This document shows positions 57,050 through 64,000 of a stretch of DNA of 64,000 nt, in pieces (position 1 is the stretch's first letter; every line of letters starts with the position of its first letter). A program made the translations under genes and the position numbers. Location: the NCBI GenBank assembly GCA_016808115.1, contig JAEQBH010000717.1, positions 124,001-188,000 of the forward strand. Reading direction: 5' to 3'. Below the pieces are notes generated by a model. It saw only the letters and a list, made by a program, of their open reading frames with translations. It searched no databases and was not told the DNA's origin. This stretch comes from Tetrastigma voinierianum (lineage: Eukaryota > Streptophyta > Magnoliopsida > Vitales > Vitaceae).

Positions 57050-57330
57050 TGAAAAAAAAACCCTTTCGAGGGGAAAAAGGCAAGATGGAAATAAATGAAA
57101 AAGAGCCGAAAGGTGGAAAAGGAGAAGAAAGAAAAAGGAATTTGGAAGGTTGCCTTGAGAAAGAGGGAGAAAACAAATGTGGAAAGGAAAATAGAAAAAA
57201 TGGATGGAAGGAATTTGTCTTGGAAGAAACAAAAAGGGGAGAATGAGATGTGGAAAAAAGATGAAAAGAAGGAGAAAGGAGAAAGGAGAAAGGAAGATAA
57301 AGAAGAACGAAAATGGAGAAGGCGACGCAA
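57050..57330 (+). repeat. Purine-rich strand-asymmetric tract
   Basis: About 280 bases that are overwhelmingly A and G on the plus strand (GGAGAAAGGAGAAAGGAGAA, GAAAGAAAAAGGAATTTGG). This yields Lys/Glu-rich frames on plus and Phe/Ser/Pro-rich frames on minus, none of them convincing genes. It lies between pol and the tandem array. Confidence 0.85.
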
Positions 57331-57664
57331 GAAATGCGCCGCCCTCTCCAGGCGCATCCCTTAGCACGGAGCTAGGGAATAACATGATTCCCATAATGGG
57401 GAGACTAGGGAAAAATACAACTCCCACGGCGAGAAGTCAATGACCAGACCGAGAATCTTAGAGGGATCCCAGCGAAGACAACCGGACCTCGACACTTCAT
57501 CTCGCACAGATTTTGAGTTACACACAGGAAAATCAAACATGAGCTCTGCTTAATGAAACAGCCTACCATTTATAGAAGGCGAAGCACTTTCGAAAAATCA
57601 CTGAAACGTTCCAAATTCTCCATCAACAATCGACATTAAGAGCGATTACCTTTCCCGAAAATCA
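57331..57664. other. Tat-1 spacer before array, no gene seen
   Basis: Unique-looking mixed-composition DNA with no coherent frame. Confidence 0.45.
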
Positions 57665-58077
57665 GTGAATTATTACGGCGCTGAACCCGATGACTCACTT
57701 TGGCGAGTTCGTCTACTCTGGAGATCACGCTACTGGTCGAGATCGGCTCATTTACGCTTCGCCACCAAATACGGCGCGGGAGCGGTGGCTCACTTTGGCG
57801 ATTTACGTCTACGGGCGGAATGCATGCTACACGGGAGGTCGAGATCAGCTCAGGCTACATCGCCACTCGGCCACAGCGCCGGGTGACGGCTCACTTTGTG
57901 AGTTCGTCTGCGGACAGGTCCTGTTGCACGGGGAGTCGGATCAGCTCAGTACATCGCCACTCGGCCCGTAGCGCCGAGCCCGACAGCTCATACGACAAGT
58001 TAATCTCACCGGACAGGTCACGCTACACGAGGAGTCGGGATCAGCTCGGCTATCGCCACTCGACCATAGCGCCAGAC
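57665..58077 (+). repeat. ~95-bp tandem array, left part
   Basis: Four units with GACTCACTTTGGCGAGTTCG or a variant, then TCTAC..GG, CACGCTAC..GG, GTCG.GATC.GCTC and CGCCACTCGGCC..AGCGCCG. The array is interrupted at 58078 by a solo LTR and resumes at 60039. Confidence 0.88.
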
Positions 58078-60038
58078 TGATTAGTGCCCAAAAAGTGCTA
58101 TTTTGGGCTATTTAAGATAGGTTTTGAGTGCTTTTCTTGCTAATCATAAAATTAAACCGTGTCATGTGCATGTCCACTTAGTGCTTACAATTTGTTTTTC
58201 GGTGTTTTGGATAGTTTGCGAATGTGGGAACTTGGGTTCTTGACTTGGCTTCTTATTTGGTGCTGAATCTTGCGAAATCTGATGATTTCATCAAGTGAGG
58301 CGATGAATTATCAAGATGCGTGAAAGTGAAGAAGCGAAGTGATGAATAAAAGTGCGGGAAGTGATCTGGGTAGCAAAGCAGGAGAGGAACAATCCGAGAG
58401 TTTTCGCTAGGATTGCGAAAATTTCGCGAGGATTGCGAAAATTTCGGGGATTGCGAAATTTCGCAATCCTTAGTGAAAATTTACGCCAATCATAGTGAAA
58501 ATTGCATGTCAGTGATTGAATAACCCAGTGCTATTTTGGGCCTATTTAAGATAGGTTTTGAGTGCTTTTTGCGCATAATCTGTAGATTAATAATTGTCCT
58601 GTGCATGTCCACTTAGTGCTTCAATTTGTTTCGAGAGATTGTTTTGGATAGTTTTGCAGATATTGGGAACTTCAGTTAGCGAGCTTGGCTTCTTATTGGT
58701 CTTGAATCAAAGGGAATCCTCGATGATTTCACCGGCGAGGGCGATGAAATGTCAAGATCTTGAGTGAAGAATTATGAGAAGGTAAAGTGATGAATAAAAG
58801 TGCGAGGAAGTGATGCAGTAGCAAAGCAGAGAGCGAGGAACAATCTGGGGGTTTTAAGCTGGGATTGAAAATTTCGCGAGGATGCGAATTTTGCGATCAT
58901 AGCGAAATTTAAGCAATCTAGCGAAATTCTTATGTGAAAATTTGCAGGCTGACGAAATTTATATTCTCAGCGAAGAATTTATAGATTAAAAAGCTATCTC
59001 TGCAAAAATTTCGTAGGCTGGCGGGGAATTTGCTAACTATAAGCGAATTTTCGCTATACTAGCGAATTTGTGCACTCACTTGAGAGAGTGCTCGACTGTG
59101 TTTTTGATTCCAAAACGACCCGTTTTGATAAATTACCATCTTACTATTGTAATTTTCATATTTTAGGTAATTTTGTCATTTCACGTATGGGGTTGGTATA
59201 TAAACCTCCAACTTTGTAACCGAAACTTTTCCATTATCACAGTTTCCCACTTGGCTTTTCATTTTTAGGTTTACTTTGCTCTCTTCTCTCTCCTTTTTCT
59301 CTCATTTCTCGGCGCCAAACACACCCACCAGGTTCAACTCAAGGGATGTAATAAGCCTCATAACCTTGAAGAGGAGGGTTACTAGCTTGGTTTTGGGGCT
59401 GTTCTCGGGTTTCCTCATGCTTTGAATATTCACAGTCTTGCATTTATGGTTCCCAACTTTCCAATCTAGGGTTTAATACCATTTAATGTGTTTCTTTAAT
59501 TCCGATGGCCCCATCATGCTTTAGGGTTCGGTGCATTCTTAATGTTAAGATGCAATTATCCTTTGAATGTCTCCATTCTGACCATTAGTAAGTTAAATGC
59601 TAGGGTTTCTTGAATGTGACTTTGAATGTGGCATTTGGTTTGGCTCAAATAATTAGTTCTAGGTTAGGTTTTATAGCTAAACAAAGATCCCGGTTTTGGC
59701 TGACCATATCATTTGCCCTGTGCGAGAAATAACCGGAGGGTTGCCCAAATACCATGTGTTATCAAACTAGTATTTGAAGCCTTGAGGTTACCATTTCACA
59801 CTTTCATTTAAGCTATTACAGTTAACTAGTGAACAAACAACCTCCACTGTTTTTAACCAAATCCAAAAATCCAAAAAGATCTCATGTTTCAAACATTAAG
59901 TCGCGAATCATTCGGTGGGATGAAAACTCATCCGAGTGTTTGACCCCTAGGCCGTATCTGCGGTAACATTTCTGAGTAGGAGGAATATAGGGAAACAAAT
60001 TTTTTGTTGATTCGATCGCCCTACCGTGGCGCGAATCA
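58078..60038 (+). repeat. Athila-type solo LTR in Tat-1 array
   Basis: Starts TGATTAGTGCCCAAAAAGTG and ends GTGGCGCGAATCA. It contains the C/T-rich tract and CGCCAAACAC/GGTTCAACTCAAGGG/TTGAAGAGGAGGGTTACT blocks shared with 16978-18241 and 1-742. A 430-bp tandem duplication (58085-58500 and 58525-58910) begins TGCTATTTTGGGC.TATTTA. The tandem array of Tat-1 runs into both ends. Flanking 5-mers CAGAC and GGAGC do not match well; array divergence obscures the duplication. Confidence 0.82.
58411..59070. repeat. GCGAAATTTCGC-type palindrome words in LTR
   Basis: GCGAAAATTTCGC at 58415-58427, GCGAAAATTTCGG at 58435-58447, the perfect palindrome GCGAAATTTCGC at 58453-58464, and a run of degenerate versions (GCGAATTTT, GCGAAATTTA, GCGAATTTTCGC) at 58860-59070. 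Similar words occur in Athila-1 at 1705-1745 and in the LTR at 1-742. Confidence 0.8.
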
Positions 60039-61190
60039 GGAGCCAGTAGCTCACTTTGGCGGGATTAGGTACCTGCAGGCGGTGTGGCGCACGAGGGGAG
60101 TCGGATCGGCTCGGTGTCGCCACTTTCGGCCCACGGCGCCGACCCGGCCTCGCTGACGAGTTACGTCTACTGCAGACGGGGACACGCTACCTAAAGAGTC
60201 ATTTCAGCTCGGTTAGCTCACGTGGCGGAGCCTAGCATTTCACGTGTGAGTTCAGCCATTCCCTGTGGGCCATGCGGCTAAGTCGGTTCTGACTGGAACT
60301 AACTCTGGCAGGCGAGCCGTGACATCTCACATTGACGAGTGTCATTCTCGTGGGCCGTGCGACCTAGAGTCGGGTTCGGCTCGGACAACTCTGTAGGCAG
60401 ACCAATGGTTCAAGTTGTGAGGTTCACATGGCGAGCTCTTCCTAGCAATTCACATGGACAGGCTCGCCCGGCCGGTTCACGTTGAATTCACAGCCGGGCG
60501 AGCTCTTCCCGTGATTCACAAAGACGAGCTGCGCCCAGCCCATTCCCACGTTGACTAGTCGCGCAAGGCGGAGCCCTCCCAACAGTTCAACTCAAACAGG
60601 GTCATCTGACCGAAGCCCGATTGCTCACTTGGCAGGTTCGTTCGCATTACAGGCCATGAGCCCTAAGAGTCGAATCGGCCAGGAAGCCAGTGGCGGAGCC
60701 CAGTTGCTCACTTTGACGAGTTCGTTCACTCCAACCGAGGAGCCGTGCGACCCTGGTCGAATCGGCTCGAATGGCAGCCCAACCGGCTGGGCGGAGCTGG
60801 TTGCCCTTTGGCGAGTTCGTTCCTTTCGGCGGGTATGTGACCTAGGAGTCGAATCAGCTCAAACAACTCGGCGGAGCCGGGTAGCCCACTTTGGCGAGTT
60901 CGTTCACTTGGCATAGGCCATACAGCCTAATAAGCTCGGGCAGCTCAGCGGCGGGCCCAGGTAGCCCACTGGCCGAGTTCGTTCACTTTTGACGCCGGCC
61001 ACGCGGCTTAAGAGTCGGTTCGACTCAACAAGTCCAGTGGCGAAGCCCGACCAACCTCCACGACAGGCTCAGCCATTCAACATGAACCGTACAGCCTAAG
61101 AGTCGATTCGATTCGGGCAACTCGGCCGGCGGAGCCCATCGGCTCATTTTGGCGAGTGCGCCACTCAGCCCGACCATGCCGACCTAAGGA
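60039..61190 (+). repeat. ~85-95-bp tandem array, right part
   Basis: About 12-13 diverged units, the clearest between 60690 and 61170: GGCGGAGCCCGGTAGC, CCACTTTGGCGAGTTCGTTC, AC...GGCC-TG.GACCTAAGAG, TCGAATCGGCTC, AACAACTCGGCGG. Units are 80-95 bases. They share AGCCCGGTAGCTC with the 70-bp array at 49185-50700. The plus frame at 60551-60916 is repeat-derived. Confidence 0.88.
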
Positions 61191-61383
61191 TTCGAGTTAT
61201 TTCAGTTGCATTTCAACCCATAAAGGCTTGAGATCCAGGGTATAGCGGACGATTTAAGAATGACATCACAACTCAGCGCTACAATCCGGACCATGCGAGA
61301 CGAGAAATAAAGTCAAATCAAAGCGAGGGAACATCGCGAAGAGCACAGAAGCGGGCGAAGAAGTAAGATGAAATAATGAATGT
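61191..61383. other. Tat-1 array to antisense ORF spacer
   Basis: No gene seen. Confidence 0.4.
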
Positions 61384-64000
61384 TCATTGAAGAAAGGTTA
61401 CATATGTCTTGGGTCGGGCCCGACAAAAAAAGAGAAAAGTGTAAAAGTCGGCGTCGGTGGTAGCGAGCCACAGAATCGAGGAAAGAAGGAGAAGCGGGGC
61501 GGTGAAAGGGGATTGGGCCTCAGCGGGGGTGCCCGGCTCTCCAGGATAATCAGCAGAGAAGGATCCCTCATCCTTCGTCTTGGGAAGAGTCAAGTTAAGG
61601 TTTAGGCCGGAATGAGCGATGTGTGCTGCCCAAAGGCGAGCCACCTAGAAACCCATTGATTGGAAGCCTCAGCTCTCAGTCTTCCAATAACCCGGGTCGT
61701 CGAGGCCACAGATTATTTGCTGATGGAGATCCCCACGCAACCAGCGACACTCCTCATTCAGGCGTTCCTGTGTAGGCGCCTCGTTAGCCTCGAGGCCGAG
61801 CCTCGTGTAATGTCGTCATCACGAAGATTGTCTTTGATTGCACGCAGCTCTTTGCCGATCCGGCTCGTGGCAGGACGTGAGAAGCTTCGTCCTTGACGTG
61901 CGAAGTTCATGCGGGTGGGCTGCAGCTTCCATCCTAGCCTCCATCAAATTCATTCTACACAGCCTCAGATTCACTCTAAGCCTCTGCGCTCGCCTTCAGC
62001 CGCCCTCGAAAACTATTCGGGCCTCGTCTTCACACCCTCGGCCCGAGACCAGAGCGAGTAAGGTATGTTTGATTCGGCGACTTCCGGCTTCCTCGGTCAT
62101 ACGTTGCGCGACCTCGGCTCGATAGCTCGGATGAGAGGGAAGCCACCCTACTGCTGCATATGCTCGGGCCGCTTTGACATAGCCCTCGTTTTGGATTTAG
62201 CCTTCTGGCCAGACCCATGGCAATGAGTGGCCACTATTTTGCCCCGACCCTTAGAATCAACATCTAATCTCTGGGATCGAAACCCTGACTAAAAATGGAA
62301 TCAAATATGATAAGGTGCGGAAACTACGCCGGGAGCGACCCCCTAAGAGAAAGGCGAGCCTCGTCAACGGGCGGCCTTGATCGACTTCTTAAGGTCGAGT
62401 CATAGAATGGATGGTAGCTCTGCTTAGCGAGTTCGGCATTGCGAAGTAAAGAGTCCTTGTCACCGTTAATCTCGTATTCTGGATATTTCCTCCTCGCCTT
62501 TTCCACCCCTTTGAAGGTGACGGCCTTCACCCAGTGACGGGTTTGAGACGGTGATGGGGCGCGACCATCAATGGTTGCTCAAACGGCTGAGGGACCTTCG
62601 CCTGCGGCCGGACCCAGAATGGGATGAGCTGAAAACTATAGGAGTCTAAACCGAGACGATTACGCTCCGGTTTACGAACGCAGTGGACGGAGAGGATGAA
62701 AATTGTTTTGGAGACTTTGACCCGAAGCCAGCCTATCTTTCTCAACCAGAGTGCGAGGTTTTCGTTTCTCTACTCCGGGGCTTCGGGATATCTCAAGCGG
62801 GCTGACGGGTTCCCCCTTAGTGGGTTTTTAGCGGCCCAGAGGGGCCCAACGGGAGGAACTTTTACAGTGGAAGGAGGCGAACGCCTCAGAGCAACATATC
62901 AAGTGGGCTTCGAACTCGAGGGGCCGGGAACATCCGACTAAATCAACTCCGTAAGGATAGGGAGGACACTCCCGGCGCGCCAGCGCTATGGCGTTATCTT
63001 CATGGCGAGATCAGCGAGCACACGAAAATATGTAGGCGATCTGAAGTCAAAGATGCCCAGTGACCACATGAGGTGATCAAAATAGAATAAACACTCCGCG
63101 AGATTCTGGGAATGGTCCAAGCCACGGAACGCCCGAGGTGTCATCCTTGTTAAGGGTCGTACTCCCGATTACGACCTTAGCAGAGAAATAGCGCCCCTTC
63201 CACGGCCTATGGGAGGGAAGATCGGAAATTACGAGAGAGCAGGGCTAGAAAAATAAAAACCCTCGGATGTCTCCTTGAACAAAGGTAAAAAAGCAAGGCT
63301 ATGCTGGGGACACGAGCCCCAATCCCCAGAAAACCAGCGAGACTAAATACCCAAATCGTTGGGCGCGGAGTGGGCGGGACACCTGATGAAATCTTTGCGA
63401 AAACCCCTTTTATGAAGGGGTGAGAGAGGAAGTGAACCCGTTATCGAGCCGCCGAAGAAACACCTGTCTAAACTGAGACCACATAGAGGGTCAAAGCGTC
63501 AGGGGGACCACACTCGAGAGCGCGAAGGAATTTGTGCGTCTAGCAAAGATGGCCCCATATGAAGGGCCAGGCCTTGCTGGGTCCGAGTTCGCATCTTGAG
63601 CGACCGGATCTCAAATATTCCGGCCCCGGGGTGTTGTGGATCACCCTTTCCTTGCCTTATGCGAGGAAGAGGAGCTGGACATCTCGAACACGACCAAGCC
63701 GGTTGGGGGCACCACAGTTCGTCTAGAACCATGATAAGTGAAGAATCACCATCGTGCGAGAGAGGAAGAACGACTTGGACCCGTGACAAAATTGGATAGT
63801 AAGCAAAAAATTCAGCCAACCCAAACAACTCGTCTTATCTCGAAAGAAATCAAAGGAAACCAAAGGCGGTGGACCCGGAGCGACAACGAGAAAGACTGCA
63901 AAGACTCGGGCAGAAGACTAAGAGAAGGAAGTCCCAGGAGCACTAAAAGGCAAATAAAAGGTCCAGCAGTGACACACAAGGCCGAGGAGGATGTCAGTAA
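61384..64000 (-). pseudogene. Antisense ORF, putative gypsy-type transposase family
   Basis: Opposite in strand to Tat-1 pol. From the right: GLAEFFAYY at about 63820; then (about 63510-63465) LECGPPDALTLYVVS; then (about 63425-63240) HPFIKGVFAKISSGVPPTPR, FSLAGFLGIGARVPSIALLF, YLCSRRHPRVF. This follows the plant 'putative gypsy-type transposase' domain (PF04195-like: LPLHPF...L...G....Q..PN..R....F...C...G..P....F...Y..k.. ...FF.F). Further left fragments become Glu/Arg/Leu-rich (ECRWLRGDLHQQ at about 61765-61730), like the coiled-coil tail of that family. Many frame breaks. Role unknown; antisense extra ORFs after pol are known in Tat-lineage elements. Confidence 0.68.

Larger units (their letters stand above)
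52303..64000 (+). mobile_element. Tat-lineage Ty3/gypsy element Tat-1, right end off window
   Basis: 5' LTR (52303-53078), shortened gag/protease region, RT, RNase H, a second archaeal-type RNase H, integrase, purine-rich spacer, tandem arrays and an antisense ORF. The second RNase H, together with arrays and an extra ORF 3' of pol, is characteristic of the Tat lineage. It inserted into the copia-B protease. No 3' LTR is reached in the window, so it exceeds 11.7 kb including the 2-kb solo LTR inside it. All coding parts are broken. Confidence 0.88.

Noticed and set aside
57025..57427. Lys/Glu-rich (plus) and Phe/Ser-rich (minus) proteins
   Set aside because: Direct consequence of the purine-rich strand bias; both strands and several frames are open together.
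1..64000. tRNA, rRNA or organellar gene content
   Set aside because: No cloverleaf-like or rRNA core sequence was noticed by eye; the only tRNA-related sequences are retroelement primer-binding sites. A tRNAscan-SE/Infernal run would settle it.

Overview
The window is nuclear DNA from a flowering plant, probably a eudicot with a large repeat-rich genome; the species cannot be named from the sequence. The evidence is its mixture of Ty3/gypsy LTR retrotransposons (Athila-like, Tekay/Del-like chromovirus, Tat-like), a Ty1/copia element with the initiator-Met primer site, a CACTA transposon, hAT-type MITEs, and one decayed plant amino-acid-transporter gene of the LHT family. There is no bacterial or organellar operon structure, no CRISPR array, and I recognised no intact protein-coding gene. 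Almost every reading frame is broken by short indels and stops, even in elements whose target-site duplications are still readable, so either the elements are old or the assembly is poorly polished. LAYOUT. (1) 1-22467 is a stack of nested LTR elements. A plus-strand Tekay-like element, of which only the chromodomain tail and a 4.1-kb 3' LTR remain (18242-22467), was hit by a plus-strand Athila-like element (Athila-1, about 743-18241). Athila-1 was in turn hit by a minus-strand Athila-like element (Athila-2, 3974-15416), complete from LTR to LTR, and by a third Athila-type LTR at the left edge (1-742). (2) 22468-26743 is AT-rich and holds a duplicated about 200-bp segment, three hAT-like MITEs (one with a perfect 8-bp target duplication) and a long (TA)n run. 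(3) 26969-34374 is an LHT-type amino-acid transporter pseudogene whose third exon segment is split by a 5.4-kb CACTA transposon flanked by CTT/CTT; one intron holds a 97-bp minisatellite, and the C-terminus is missing. (4) 35220-43688 is a second Tekay-like element, on the minus strand, interrupted inside its reverse transcriptase by a plus-strand solo LTR of about 3.1 kb. (5) 43689-52302 holds two head-to-head copia fragments; the plus-strand copia gag is split by a solo LTR (45401-51784, TCAGG on both sides), itself split by a 3.7-kb non-autonomous Tat derivative (47828-51528) carrying a 70-bp tandem array. (6) 52303-64000 is a Tat-lineage element running off the right edge, with RT, RNase H, a second archaeal-type RNase H, integrase, a polypurine stretch, 85-95-bp tandem arrays, and an antisense reading frame resembling the 'putative gypsy-type transposase' family; an Athila-type solo LTR (58078-60038) sits inside the array. 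HOW IT WORKS TOGETHER: nothing here forms a working pathway. The window records successive insertions whose order can be read from which element interrupts which. I did not find a convincing new biological system. The best leads are the exon-splitting CACTA, the CpG-dense 12-bp palindrome array in Athila-2, the tandem arrays shared by a full Tat element and its deletion derivative, and the antisense gene in the Tat element.
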